Shown: piece by piece, positions 9,801-18,155 of the stretch
Position numbering within the stretch: position 1 is the first letter of the stretch
How the letters are laid out: the number at the start of each line of letters is the position of its first letter
NCBI GenBank assembly: GCA_045565995.1
Contig: JBJLEF010000001.1
Coordinates: 1,922,001 to 1,986,000 of the forward strand
DNA length: 64,000 nucleotides
Reading direction: 5' to 3'
From: UBA721 sp002705165
GTDB lineage: Bacteria; Planctomycetota; Planctomycetia; Pirellulales; Pirellulaceae
Program-made: the position numbers and the translations under genes
Notes under the pieces: model-generated
The model's input: only the letters and a program-made list of their open reading frames with translations
Told to the model about the DNA's origin: nothing
The model's database searches: none

Positions 9801-11918
9801 AAAGCAGTTGGTAGAACAGCAATGGTCGATAATGCTCTGGCTCTCAATGCTGTTGATGTTGGTGTCGAAGTGGCTGCACCTGAACCAGGTGAAGGAGAAC
9901 CTGTCCCCTCGGCCACACCTGATGTGGGTGGTACGGCTGGAGAAGAGGCTGTGGCGGAAAGAGCAGCGACTGGTGGCACGATTGATGCTGCGGAGCAGTT
10001 GGCTGAAGCTGGCGGAGCGAGTGGGCCGATGGCTGAAGATGTTGAACGCGCCACCGGAGCTGCTAGTGCGAGTGATGCTGAAGTTGGGGCTACCGCCGCT
10101 GGCGGAGGTACAGCATCACCTACCCGAAGTAGCCGCGGAGCTCCTTTGAATGCTCTTGCAGATGTGCCTGAAGTGATGGTGGAAGGCACAACAGCATCTG
10201 GAGGAGCTAATGAGGGTAGCGAGTTAGTTGCTCAGGCTGATACGGCGGATAATGCTCCCGGGGGCTTACGGGCTCAGGCGGATATGGCAGACACCGGGGG
10301 CCCTGCGGGCGAGACAACCGTGGAAGGACAGGCTGAGGTAGCTGGAACCAATATCGGTACTCGCAGCGAGAAATCGACAGCAGCAGAAGGTAATGGTCAG
10401 CAAGTCGCGGAGACGGGGGGAAGTAATGTTGGACGTACTGAACGTGGAGGGCCATCGCTTGGTGACCTCGGTCCGGTTGCTGTTGATGTATCTGAGGCGG
10501 GTAGCTCGTCTCCAGGTGATAGGAAAGAGACAGACTTGGCTAGCGGTTATATAGAAGGGCCTGTTGCTCAGCCATTTGCCGAACCCGTGCCGGTCAATTC
10601 GGCTGCCGAAGAAGGGTTAGGAGGTTTGGGAGAACAGCTAGCGTCTGATGCTGGAATCACGGATCGTCGAGCTAGTGTGGATAGTGCGACGATCCAGTTG
10701 CGCCCATCGCGATTCCAGCGAGATGGGATGATAGCATTGCCAGCGTTGAATACTCATGCAACGATTGCGAAAGAAGGCTTTGACGGACGTCGGAATCGTG
10801 AGGGTGGGAATGGAGCTGCCGGACCAGAAACAGAGGAAACTATCGAGAAGGGACTGGCCTTTCTGTCTCGATTTCAGCGTCGGGATGGTAGCTGGTCGCT
10901 GCAACAGTTCGCAGCCTTTGATGGGGTAAGTGCAATCGATAGTGATACAGCAGCAACTGGGTTGTGTTTACTGGCTTTTCAAGGCGCTGGGTACAACCAT
11001 CAACAGTATCAATACAAAGATCTGTTGCAACGTAGCGTGGACTTTATGTTGGCAAATCAGCAAGCCAACGGCGATTATTATATAGCTCAGGGAACAGCAA
11101 GTAATCAGGTAGCGAGACTTTATGGGCATGCGATTGCAACTTTAGCCATGTGTGAAGCCTATGGAATGACTCAAGATCCACGGATGAAAGATTCCGTGCA
11201 GCAGGGATTGAATTTCATTATCGAATCTCAGCATGTCGAACGAGGTGGGTGGAGATATACCCCGGGACGTGAAGCCGACTTGTCCGTGACAGGCTGGATG
11301 ATGATGGCAGTGGAAAGTGGTAAACGCGCCGGTCTAGAGATTCCTGCTGAAACATTTTATGGCATTAAAAACTTCCTTGATGCATCTCAGAATGCAAAGA
11401 AGCCGTTTATGTATGCCTACAATCCCTATGCTCCGTCGAATGCACGACAGGGCCAGGGACGGGTTCCCTCTAAGACAATGACTAGTGTTGGCTTGTTAAT
11501 GAGACTTTATAACGGGATGGATAAAACGAACGAGATCGCCGAACTTGGAGCACTTTATTTGGGTGAAAACTTACCATCCATTCGACGCACTAAAGATGCT
11601 TCCTTGCGAGATACATATTATTGGTACTACGCAACGCAATTCATGTACCACATGGGTGGCGAACATTGGAAACAATGGAATGATCGCTTGCACCCCTTGT
11701 TAGTCAATGGGCAGGAGCAAGAAGGCGATTTGGCTGGAAGCTGGGATCCACGACGGCCAGTCCCCGATCGCTGGGGCCCTCACGCAGGGCGACTTTATGT
11801 TACTACCATGAATCTCTTAAGCCTCGAAGTACACTACCGTCACTTGCCGCTTTATGACAATCAGGATGCTGTAGGAGAAAATGGTAAAGCTCCACCATCC
11901 GAGGAGATGGATCGATAG
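6882..11918 (+). CDS. Giant TonB-like membrane anchor with disordered linker and C-terminal terpenoid-cyclase-like toroid
   Basis: I chose the ATG at 6882 (1678 residues), not the upstream 6846, because it follows the ExbD stop by 7 bp and has GGGG upstream. The Arg-rich N-terminus (cytoplasmic by the positive-inside rule) is followed by three predicted helices at about 41-60, 73-92 and 103-121, which place the rest in the periplasm. A Lys/Pro/Glu-rich stretch (KKKPKKRLEY, IPDPQPPEVDRQQ) at about 138-230 recalls TonB. It leads into roughly 1000 residues of low complexity, first Q/N/S/T/P-rich, then A/G/E-rich. From about 1316 to the end lies an alpha-helical toroid of the prenyltransferase/squalene-cyclase repeat type, with QRRDGSW and QHVERGGW (QW-like) motifs. 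The catalytic DXDD of squalene-hopene cyclase is not intact (DSDT), so I infer a binding or structural role. Downstream is a strong terminator. Confidence 0.8.
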   Translation: MNEPSPFDDIRREERVNVRNKIVRRYVPRTRVVFDEQQWPVNIALVVLGGFLIGGIFAYQPFDPEAVWYASPWVSLLIVFLLLCTSILTFRYIDNKKFKRTMQFSVIVCAIIHLMMLVYALEAEVFSKGWRGEVAHKQLVKKKPKKRLEYHPSHQQQNVEKPDFLKPVETEIPDPQPPEVDRQQETESPEERQQPSVEQAEPQPMPEVVEKRSESSESSARQADSTSKLSRNSVELPKLNNVATEVVQPNRNTKATQPRVTEAPSRNVARSQSAENLQKMTLPVEADVSLKADANNAQRAESQTAQVTNDSQQQSAVRQEKKLADLPKTQVTPVQNQTAQTKAKETPLETPKNTLAQQERTATPERNPEISQPTPTPVQVADSQAVKRESLSREQQNVAKVPTPAVNPRSQRVPRDVPRAQPVETPQPAVVEAPAQVEPRTNAVSQRANTANAKASPSKAPSENSNPMVTVEAVNRQNSTEPNPQVTVASSRPSRRPSELAAVTPPTQPIENSKSGQPSKTAPTLTASTVETPQKQASPTKTPNQTNPQQAVNSSVKVAAQTTNRAVTSREPSNPNAQSSQNSPINRQQSATASISNPTMTATDLQRPNQVAQASPNPNAAAGNVARANTNQNSNQLKQLKTVENNAADVAAGSNLAQRRESQQASQSDSPNQNNSPQRSSKVAAELASPTNADNPANASSVATNDSPSLEQSQRATSRANDGQSGAASGENLSALSAAADSQTQVADSAAPRAESTRIQDANSDNSSQSSQVQRNRTQADIASAIRSPNSNADAEALASNQPSRETLEASASVTNSAAREATTADVNAMAGLASADTGDPKVKSEESFSRASGGGSRQLSNESDNAEVARKVSGRNLESLATNTKAEMAASPEGSGGAPAASALTSNEEAAAKAESGELAALSGELSENQAEDQEKEALGQIAQSDLARNEDSRSGPEGSSAQLDEDMASSSKAVGRTAMVDNALALNAVDVGVEVAAPEPGEGEPVPSATPDVGGTAGEEAVAERAATGGTIDAAEQLAEAGGASGPMAEDVERATGAASASDAEVGATAAGGGTASPTRSSRGAPLNALADVPEVMVEGTTASGGANEGSELVAQADTADNAPGGLRAQADMADTGGPAGETTVEGQAEVAGTNIGTRSEKSTAAEGNGQQVAETGGSNVGRTERGGPSLGDLGPVAVDVSEAGSSSPGDRKETDLASGYIEGPVAQPFAEPVPVNSAAEEGLGGLGEQLASDAGITDRRASVDSATIQLRPSRFQRDGMIALPALNTHATIAKEGFDGRRNREGGNGAAGPETEETIEKGLAFLSRFQRRDGSWSLQQFAAFDGVSAIDSDTAATGLCLLAFQGAGYNHQQYQYKDLLQRSVDFMLANQQANGDYYIAQGTASNQVARLYGHAIATLAMCEAYGMTQDPRMKDSVQQGLNFIIESQHVERGGWRYTPGREADLSVTGWMMMAVESGKRAGLEIPAETFYGIKNFLDASQNAKKPFMYAYNPYAPSNARQGQGRVPSKTMTSVGLLMRLYNGMDKTNEIAELGALYLGENLPSIRRTKDASLRDTYYWYYATQFMYHMGGEHWKQWNDRLHPLLVNGQEQEGDLAGSWDPRRPVPDRWGPHAGRLYVTTMNLLSLEVHYRHLPLYDNQDAVGENGKAPPSEEMDR

Positions 11919-11955
11919 CAGAGGTGGGTTTGAGAGCGTTTAATCTTTATGAGAA

Positions 11956-11996
11956 AAAGGCCCGGTTGGATGCGGGAATCCAATCGGGCCTTTTCG
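11956..11996 (+). terminator. Rho-independent terminator after the ExbB/ExbD/toroid unit
   Basis: A 16-bp stem (AAAGGCCCGGTTGGAT at 11956-11971 with its complement at 11978-11993, one G-T wobble) encloses a 6-base loop and ends in TTTT. It lies 38 bp after the giant gene's stop. Confidence 0.9.
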
Positions 11997-12364
11997 TTTG
12001 TAACCGTAGAAAACTGGATCATTTGCCCCCACTCGGGACTCTTCTTTCAGCTATCGTACTCTGATAGCAATTCCTTAGATCCACGGCACGTCGCCAACAA
12101 TTTTGCACCAGGTTAGCTGGTGTTGATGCTATCAGGGAAACTCGGCATGTCTCGCTGATAGATCATTTGTTTTACGCAGGTAGTAATAAGCAACTCGCGT
12201 GCCAAAAGTATTTATTGATCCAGGAAAAAGATGAAAACGACCTAACCGCCTGAGAATAGCCGTTTTTTTCTTTCTTGGATAAAACCCATGCAATCCGAAA
12301 TTGTAATTTTTACATCAGATTGGGAAAGGCTAAAATGTAAAAGTTACAAGAGCTAAACTTTCAT
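11997..12364. other. Non-coding stretch between convergent genes
   Basis: This lies between the terminator of the upstream unit and the stop of the minus-strand gene ending at 12365. I see no open frame or RNA gene. It holds two AT-rich palindromic words, TGTAATTTTTACA (12302-12314) and TGTAAAAGTTACA (12336-12348), near-complements of each other. No T-tract terminator of good quality was found for the minus-strand gene. Confidence 0.4.
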
Positions 12365-12814
12365 TTAGTTTGGATTGGTAGGTTGGGCTGATAAAAGACT
12401 AAAGGCTATCGCTCCGAATACGGGCGCATTCTCGTCAAATTCCCTATGTTCGGCTTCGGCTACAAACAGGTAGCTATAACCATCCTGCTCGATTGCTGTG
12501 GCAGTAATACAAAGGATGAAGTCCATAAAGTTGAAGTACATTCGACTACCGACCAGTTCGAAATCGCCTGCCATTTGCCGATAAGGTTCGGATTCCTCGT
12601 GGTCCTCGTATTCCATGTGCATGGCTCGAATCGTCTCTGCAACACGCTCCTCGAGGTTTTCTGAGCCGGGGAAAATGAAAACGCTCCATTGAGTCGAGTT
12701 TTTATTTTCCAATGAAATACTTCTACAGTGTTCGGTTTCTAGCTGAGTTTCACTTACTTTCCAGTTATCGGGGTAAATAAAACGAATCCCAGCTTGGTCA
12801 AAAACGTTGGGCAT
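12365..12814 (-). CDS. Small protein of unknown function, possible PsbP/MOG1-like fold
   Basis: The 149-residue protein has no signal peptide or membrane helix. The N-terminal segment GIRFIYPDNWKVSET and the later alternation of strands (WSVFIFPGSENLEERVAETIRAMH..., GYSYLFVAEAE) resemble the beta-alpha-beta pattern of PsbP/MOG1-like or DUF1795-type proteins. Those often begin 'f.i..P.gW.....' . This is a weak fold-level guess. No catalytic motif stands out. It sits alone: the neighbour downstream is convergent, and the plus-strand lipoprotein gene starts 142 bp upstream on the other side. The start ATG at 12812-12814 is the only good choice. Confidence 0.6.
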   Translation of the reverse strand: MPNVFDQAGIRFIYPDNWKVSETQLETEHCRSISLENKNSTQWSVFIFPGSENLEERVAETIRAMHMEYEDHEESEPYRQMAGDFELVGSRMYFNFMDFILCITATAIEQDGYSYLFVAEAEHREFDENAPVFGAIAFSLLSAQPTNPN

Positions 12815-12956
12815 CTTAAAGGCACATTGAAGATTGAGGGTAAGTCTATATTGTTCATCTCAACGGAATTTGATAATTTCCGCAACAAGCCTTTGAAGGC
12901 TTTCCACCATTCTTACTTAAAATCCAAATCTGACAATTAGAGATTCACAGAAACCG

Positions 12957-13856
12957 ATGAAAATGAAATCGGACAAGTTGTTCTTATGCCTGATCTCAGT
13001 GGGACTGTGGTGTTTTACGTTGATGGGTTGCCAGTGGTTAAATCTCCAGAATTCGGTGGGCGATTGGGGGAAATCGCGCTCTTTCATGCATGCTGGCGAT
13101 TCAGCAATGAAGACAGGACAATATGAGATCGCTATTGAACAGTTTCAGCAGGCAGCGGAATTGACTCCTGATGATCCAGTAATCTTTGAACGCCTTTCAG
13201 AAAGTAATTGGGAACTCGGATATCAAACGCTTGCTATTAACCAGATGGCTCGAGCAGTACAGGCATCGGATGATGATGCGAGCCTGTTATACAAACTAGC
13301 GAATCTGAATTTCCAATATGGAGATAGGCAGCGTGCACTAGAGGCGGTGAACCGTTCGATCGTCCATGATTCTCAGTTGATCGCAGCGAGGGTTTTGCGA
13401 GGAGAGATTTATCGAGAGCAGGGTGCTTCTTCAAAAGCTCTCGAAGATTTACATTTTGTTTTAGGTATTCTTAACGAGGACGATACTGAACGGCAGGTTG
13501 AGATGCAAATGAAGGTCGCGAGGATCTACCTTCAGCAGCAACGCTTTCAAAATGCTTTGAGCATTGTGACGACGATTCCAATCACCAGAATTGATGACGA
13601 ACAAGTGATCCAGGTTTATCAGATTCACTCCCTTGTTTTACAGCAACTAGGTCGTTTTAAGGATGCACAGGAAAAGCTGGAGCGCGCGCTTCAACTGGAT
13701 GGATCGCAGGTCGAGACGTACTATCGATTGGCCGAAGTGCATGCGGCTGCCAATAATATGTCCGATGCAGTATTAGCAATCCAGCAGACACTGGCACGAT
13801 CGCCTAAACATCAGCGTGCGTTGCAATTGAGCCAGCAGATTTCCGTACTACGCTAA
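12957..13856 (+). CDS. TPR-repeat lipoprotein
   Basis: The 299-residue protein starts with a lipoprotein signal: a basic start (MKMKSDK), a hydrophobic helix and the lipobox LMGC with Cys25. Mature repeats follow the TPR pattern (AIEQFQQAAELTPDDPVIFERLSESNWELGY, ALEAVNRSIVHDSQLIAARVLRG, AQEKLERALQLDGSQVETYYRLAEV), about six repeats in all. TPR lipoproteins of this size usually act as scaffolds in envelope or pilus assembly; nothing here fixes the partner. It is followed after 87 bp by the CNNM-type pair, with a possible separate promoter in between. Confidence 0.8.
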   Translation: MKMKSDKLFLCLISVGLWCFTLMGCQWLNLQNSVGDWGKSRSFMHAGDSAMKTGQYEIAIEQFQQAAELTPDDPVIFERLSESNWELGYQTLAINQMARAVQASDDDASLLYKLANLNFQYGDRQRALEAVNRSIVHDSQLIAARVLRGEIYREQGASSKALEDLHFVLGILNEDDTERQVEMQMKVARIYLQQQRFQNALSIVTTIPITRIDDEQVIQVYQIHSLVLQQLGRFKDAQEKLERALQLDGSQVETYYRLAEVHAAANNMSDAVLAIQQTLARSPKHQRALQLSQQISVLR

Positions 13857-13861
13857 GATTC

Positions 13862-13890
13862 TTAAATCGAGTTGGGTATTTTGGTATACT
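13862..13890 (+). promoter_or_regulatory. Possible sigma-70-like promoter for the CNNM pair
   Basis: TATACT (13885-13890) is a 5/6 match to a -10 box and lies 17 bp after TTAAAT (13862-13867), a poor -35. It is about 54 bp upstream of the GTG start at 13944. The -35 match is weak, so this is tentative. Confidence 0.3.
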
Positions 13891-13943
13891 GACCGTCTGC
13901 TGGAACCAAGGCTTAATTTTAGGAAGAGGTTCGTCGACTGACT

Positions 13944-15209
13944 GTGTGGGCTGAAGTCATGCCATGGCTGATTGCGATGGCCGTTCTCATCGTGCTTTCC
14001 GGATTATTCTCGGCAAGCGAAGCTGCCTATTTCTATTTGCAGCGTCAGGATCTTCGTTTCTTAGCAGCGGGAAATGCAGCCCAGCGTACAGCGGCGCGAC
14101 TAATGCAACAGCCCGACCGCCTATTGTCTGCGGTCCTGTTTTGGAATCTTGTGATCAATATGATCTATTTCACGATTTCAGCTCGTGTCGGCATGCAGTT
14201 GGAAAACCATCAAGATGGCTCAGGTTGGGGAGTGCTGTTTGCTATCGGAAGTGTCTTTTTGGTAATCTTCTTGAGTGAAATGTTTCCGAAGAGTTTTGCC
14301 GTTTTGCGAAGTCGTAGTTATGCAGGATTGGTAGCTATTCCTTTGGCTCTGGCTGTAAGATGTGTCGATCCTTTGCTTCCTTTGTTACGATTTACAAATC
14401 TTGTTCTTAAACGCCTCTTCTTTCCCCGGATGAACCCGGAGCCTGATTTAGAGATTTCTGACCTTGAGCGCGCGGTTGAATTGTCGACACAGGATGCCGA
14501 GTTAGATGAGCACGAGTATCGGATGTTACGTAATATTGTGCACTTGTCGCAATTAAGAGCTGATGAATGGATGCGACCACGTCGACAGTTTGTGACATTC
14601 CGGGCTCCGGTTACCATGCAGGACTTAAAAGAGCAATTTCCACCAAGTGGTTTTGTCTTGGTAACCAGGCGAGATTCGGATGAAATTCAGTATTCCATAG
14701 ATGCTGATGATTTATTAGATAGTCAACCTGGTCAGTCACAGATGGGGAAAAGGCTGGTTGCCGTGCCGTGGTGTTCCAGTGTCGCTGACGTCTATGAAAA
14801 ACTACGGTCCGCTGATCGTCAGGTGGCTAATGTTGTCAACGAACACGGAGAGACCATTGGTATCATCACGATTGATGATATTGCCGATGCAGTATTTGTG
14901 GATACTCCGAGTAGAACAAGACGTGTTATCGATGAACAACCCATTCGCAAGATAGAACATAATGTTTGGCATGTGATGGGATTAGCAACGATTCGACGCC
15001 TTGAAAAATTGTTGAATGCGGATTTGCCGGAAACCAGGAATGTAACCATGCAGGGCGTATTGCAGGAAGTCCTGCAGGCGTTGCCGACTCAGGGGGATCA
15101 GTGTCGTTGGGGACCCCTGCAGCTAGAAGTATTGGAAGCAGCAGAACGTGGACGCTGCCGCGTTGAAGTGAGGATCATTGATCCACGTACTCCGGAGGGG
15201 CCTAAATGA
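13944..15209 (+). CDS. CNNM/CBS/CorC-domain transporter-like protein (HlyC/CorC family)
   Basis: The 421-residue protein has the CNNM (DUF21) transmembrane domain at the N-terminus (LSGLFSASEAAYF, then NLVINMIYFTISARV and a helix ending SEMFPKSFAV). A CBS-pair region follows (ADEWMRPRRQFVTFRAP..., VVNEHGETIGIITIDDIADAVF). A C-terminal CorC/HlyC domain comes last (VMGLATIRRLEKLLNADLP...). Family members are linked to Mg2+/Co2+ homeostasis; older 'hemolysin' names are misleading. The frame starts at GTG 13944 after AGGAAGAGG; an in-frame ATG at 13959 is the alternative. Its stop overlaps the start of the next gene by 4 bp (ATGA), so the two are translationally coupled. Confidence 0.88.
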   Translation: MWAEVMPWLIAMAVLIVLSGLFSASEAAYFYLQRQDLRFLAAGNAAQRTAARLMQQPDRLLSAVLFWNLVINMIYFTISARVGMQLENHQDGSGWGVLFAIGSVFLVIFLSEMFPKSFAVLRSRSYAGLVAIPLALAVRCVDPLLPLLRFTNLVLKRLFFPRMNPEPDLEISDLERAVELSTQDAELDEHEYRMLRNIVHLSQLRADEWMRPRRQFVTFRAPVTMQDLKEQFPPSGFVLVTRRDSDEIQYSIDADDLLDSQPGQSQMGKRLVAVPWCSSVADVYEKLRSADRQVANVVNEHGETIGIITIDDIADAVFVDTPSRTRRVIDEQPIRKIEHNVWHVMGLATIRRLEKLLNADLPETRNVTMQGVLQEVLQALPTQGDQCRWGPLQLEVLEAAERGRCRVEVRIIDPRTPEGPK

Positions 15210-16159
15210 TCTGGGCGATCTTCATTCTTCTGTTACTGGGCCTGCTGTTGAGTGCTTTCTTTAGTGGTAGTGAGACAGGGTTTTACCGTGTTACACGGGT
15301 GCGATTGGTGCTAGATGGCCGAGATGGCGACTTCATATCACGACGGTTGCTTTGGCTGACTAACAATCCGTCGGTGTTTGTTGCGACAACTCTCGTTGGA
15401 AATAATCTGGCCAATTACTTAACGTCATTCGCGATTGTGCTTGCCAGCCAGGCAATATATCCCGACCAAAACACCGAACTTCTGATTTCTATTCTGTTTA
15501 CACCGTTTGTATTTGTATTTGCTGAGTTACTTCCCAAAAGCACGTTTAATGATTCCCCGAATCGCCTCATTCGAACGATTGGCCCACTGTTTCTTTTTTT
15601 TGCTTTCTTGTTCGCGCCGATCGCTCTCGTGCTGTGGTGTTTCGCCAAGTTGCTCCAGATTGCCGTTGGGGAGACGCCATTGCGAGTCCAACTAACGATG
15701 GCCCGACAATCTTTACAACGAGTATTTCAAGAGGGGGAGATGGCTGGCTTGCTGACAAATGGGCAACGCGATCTGACGCGTAGGCTTTTTGCTTGCAGCA
15801 GCGCGAGTATTAATTCTCTGATGAAACCTTTGCCACAGGTAAGTATGGTTCAGGTCGATAGCTCCGCGGAGGAAATTGAACGTGCTGTAAAGCTTTCTCG
15901 AACGGCAACGCTGGTGGTATATGAAGGACATCGTAAGAATGCCGTCGGATATATTTCGGTAATTGAAATGAGAATGAGGGAACAACAAACGATTGAACAG
16001 TATTGTGCACTGCCCACATTTGCAGCCCACTGTCAATTAACCGAGGCTTTGGCCGAAATGAGAGAGAACCGAATACCAGTGGCTGGGGTTACCAATCCAC
16101 GAAATCAGGTGATAGGTATTGTCTATCACGATGATCTTGTCCAGGCGATCATGACTTAG
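15206..16159 (+). CDS. Second CNNM/CBS-domain membrane protein, lacking the CorC domain
   Basis: The 317-residue protein repeats the architecture of its upstream neighbour: a DUF21 membrane domain (LLLSAFFSGSETGFYRVTRVRL, TLVGNNLANYLTSFAIV, FAELLPKSTFNDSP) followed by CBS-like sequence (VGYISVIEMRMREQ, NPRNQVIGIVYHDDLVQAIM). It ends directly after the CBS pair, without the C-terminal CorC/HlyC domain. The start ATG at 15206 overlaps the upstream stop by 4 bp. A paralogous pair coupled this way suggests a heteromeric divalent-cation transporter, which is inference. The convergent ABC permease gene ends 7 bp after its stop. Confidence 0.85.
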   Translation: MIWAIFILLLLGLLLSAFFSGSETGFYRVTRVRLVLDGRDGDFISRRLLWLTNNPSVFVATTLVGNNLANYLTSFAIVLASQAIYPDQNTELLISILFTPFVFVFAELLPKSTFNDSPNRLIRTIGPLFLFFAFLFAPIALVLWCFAKLLQIAVGETPLRVQLTMARQSLQRVFQEGEMAGLLTNGQRDLTRRLFACSSASINSLMKPLPQVSMVQVDSSAEEIERAVKLSRTATLVVYEGHRKNAVGYISVIEMRMREQQTIEQYCALPTFAAHCQLTEALAEMRENRIPVAGVTNPRNQVIGIVYHDDLVQAIMT

Positions 16160-16166
16160 CCGCTAA

Positions 16167-18011
16167 CTAGTCATCAGCACTCTGCGTGCGTCCCATCGCA
16201 ACATCGAATTCGCCAATCGCCGGCATCATCATGGCTAATGTTGTAAAGCCATAGATAACAGAGATAACCATGACGCTGGTAAGGTGATGCTCGATGAAAA
16301 AACTGGTGATGGCATGGAATGTGGCAAAGGGTAGCAGTAAGGTTGACCAAAAAATAGCAGAGGATGGATTTCTAAACCCTAGAGCTACGTAAAGCCCGAC
16401 ACTTCCACCCAGAATGAAAGCCAGGAAAGGTGCAAGCTGTTGTTCGAACGAACCGCTGAAGGAGATCATCACCATAATGCAGGTGATCACCCCTAAAAAT
16501 AGAAAGAAGACACTTCCCATGCTAACGCTGATGGCAGATTTACTGCTGGCATAATTGAGCCCGCAATGCACGCCGAGCATTGTGACAAAGAATATTAAGA
16601 CTGTTAAGCCGGTAAGCAGGAAAAGGAATCCTTCGAAGTCAATGCCGCCGCGAATCAGCAGATATATCGATATCAACAGCGGTAGAATAATCATCTCTTT
16701 CGTCACGTAGAAGATCCCCCACAGCTTTCCAAAAACAAATTCGGCGGGTGAGATGTCCGTAACTAAAAGTAGATCTAATGCTTGCCCATCCCTTTCATTT
16801 GTAATCGAGTTGACTGCCAACGCGTTAATGATGATCAGGCTGACGAGAAACAGAGGAGCGAGCGATGTTGCCGCTGCAGGAAAGATCGAGCTTAGACCTG
16901 CGCGTGGTACACCATTGGTTATGTCAGAAAGAGATTGATTTAATCCAACTAGTGCTAGAATGAACATCAAGCCATAAGCAACTCGAACGATGACAATTTT
17001 ACGCCCATAGGCCCAGGTGCAAATCTCTCGCCATAAGACCGGGTTGTCCCAGACTCGACGTGATTCAGAATTGGCTTCTGCATAAGTCCCAGCCCGACGC
17101 ATAGCATCAACATGAGAGGCCCGGGCTTGCTCAGCGATCTGACTAACCTCTTCATCAGAGAGTTGTTTGTCGAGAATGGAAACGACATCCTCCTCCTGTT
17201 GGTGTCGTCGCCGTACTTCGCGTGAAGGATTCCAGACACGGACTTTCGCAATCGCGATTGCATTCAGCAAAAACGTCATCACAATGGCAAATAGGCTGAA
17301 GCAGATTGCAGGATCGGAAAAAGACCACGTTGCCTGACTGCCAATGGTTGGAATAATAGCGGCTGCTATTCCACGTACCGGGCTCGCCCAATTAGCCAAA
17401 GAATGCAGGAAAGAATTTGACAGTCCGAGTGCATAGATTCCTTCCCACAAAGCCAACCACAGAACAATGGTGAGCGTGGTGATTGACAGTGTTTGAAATG
17501 TCTTTTCGCGCCACAGAGCATAAGTGCTGCCAAGTGAGCCGGCAACCATCGTAGCTGCATAGGTAATGATGATCACGCGGGTGACCTGATTGCCCGAAAC
17601 GCCACCGAACAACTGTACCGACATGAGAACAGGGATCGAGGCGAAGACCAGAAGTAATGGCGAGAGTAATGCGGAGAATAGTTTGCCGAGCACCAACTCT
17701 TGATTGGTGAGTCTTGTTAGTAACAACAGGATGATCGTGCGTTTATCTTTTTCCTGACTGACGGCACTGGCTGCGCCGAATGCGGCAAGGAAGATCAGTA
17801 ACGCGAGTTGGAGAGGAGCAAGAATTTGGAAGAAGGTCGATCCAAATCTCGCCAGATCGCCTAGGTTTTGTACCACCTGAGTGCCAGCAAGAATCATCCA
17901 GGAAGTACTCATGAGAATTAATAACGCAGTGACATAGACGGCGCGGTAGATGTAGTGCCGCGGCCGTCTTGGCAATGCGAGTGCTTCCCGATTAAATACT
18001 GGACCGATCAA
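16167..18011 (-). CDS. ABC-2 type transporter permease, tandem-duplicated, no adjacent ATPase
   Basis: The 614-residue polytopic membrane protein is of the ABC-2 (exporter permease) type. It contains two homologous halves. Each begins with an N-P/F-E motif (GPVFNREALALP near residue 5; WDNPVLWREICTW near 320). Each later has a coupling-helix-like segment ending in GKL (RLTNQELVLGKLFSALLS; DISPAEFVFGKLWGIFY). The halves are joined by a cytoplasmic loop with a charged stretch (RRRHQQEEDVVSILDKQ). The same two-fold pattern occurs in the permease at 29518-31287. No ATPase gene is next to it, so it presumably uses one encoded elsewhere, perhaps the one at 28533. The start ATG at 18009-18011 leaves a divergent intergenic region with the DUF1549 gene. 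Confidence 0.85.
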   Translation of the reverse strand: MIGPVFNREALALPRRPRHYIYRAVYVTALLILMSTSWMILAGTQVVQNLGDLARFGSTFFQILAPLQLALLIFLAAFGAASAVSQEKDKRTIILLLLTRLTNQELVLGKLFSALLSPLLLVFASIPVLMSVQLFGGVSGNQVTRVIIITYAATMVAGSLGSTYALWREKTFQTLSITTLTIVLWLALWEGIYALGLSNSFLHSLANWASPVRGIAAAIIPTIGSQATWSFSDPAICFSLFAIVMTFLLNAIAIAKVRVWNPSREVRRRHQQEEDVVSILDKQLSDEEVSQIAEQARASHVDAMRRAGTYAEANSESRRVWDNPVLWREICTWAYGRKIVIVRVAYGLMFILALVGLNQSLSDITNGVPRAGLSSIFPAAATSLAPLFLVSLIIINALAVNSITNERDGQALDLLLVTDISPAEFVFGKLWGIFYVTKEMIILPLLISIYLLIRGGIDFEGFLFLLTGLTVLIFFVTMLGVHCGLNYASSKSAISVSMGSVFFLFLGVITCIMVMISFSGSFEQQLAPFLAFILGGSVGLYVALGFRNPSSAIFWSTLLLPFATFHAITSFFIEHHLTSVMVISVIYGFTTLAMMMPAIGEFDVAMGRTQSADD

Positions 18012-18155
18012 ATGGAGCTTTCCTATCGCTTAAAAGTATCTATTTCTATTTTTCGGACAATTTGGGTGCTGCGAAGTCCTTTGAACGGGCCAAATGTGAT
18101 GGAATTGCACAAAAACCACACACTGTTTTATCGTCGAACCCCGGTTTCTCGCTCA

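Noticed and set aside
9713..10189. Ala/Pro/Ser-rich minus-strand frame inside the giant toroid gene
   Set aside because: It is a shadow of the A/G/E-rich linker on the plus strand, with no start or signal support.
12302..12348. Two TGTAA-N3-TTACA-like palindromes
   Set aside because: They lie between two convergent gene ends in AT-rich sequence, where an operator has nothing to control; chance is sufficient.
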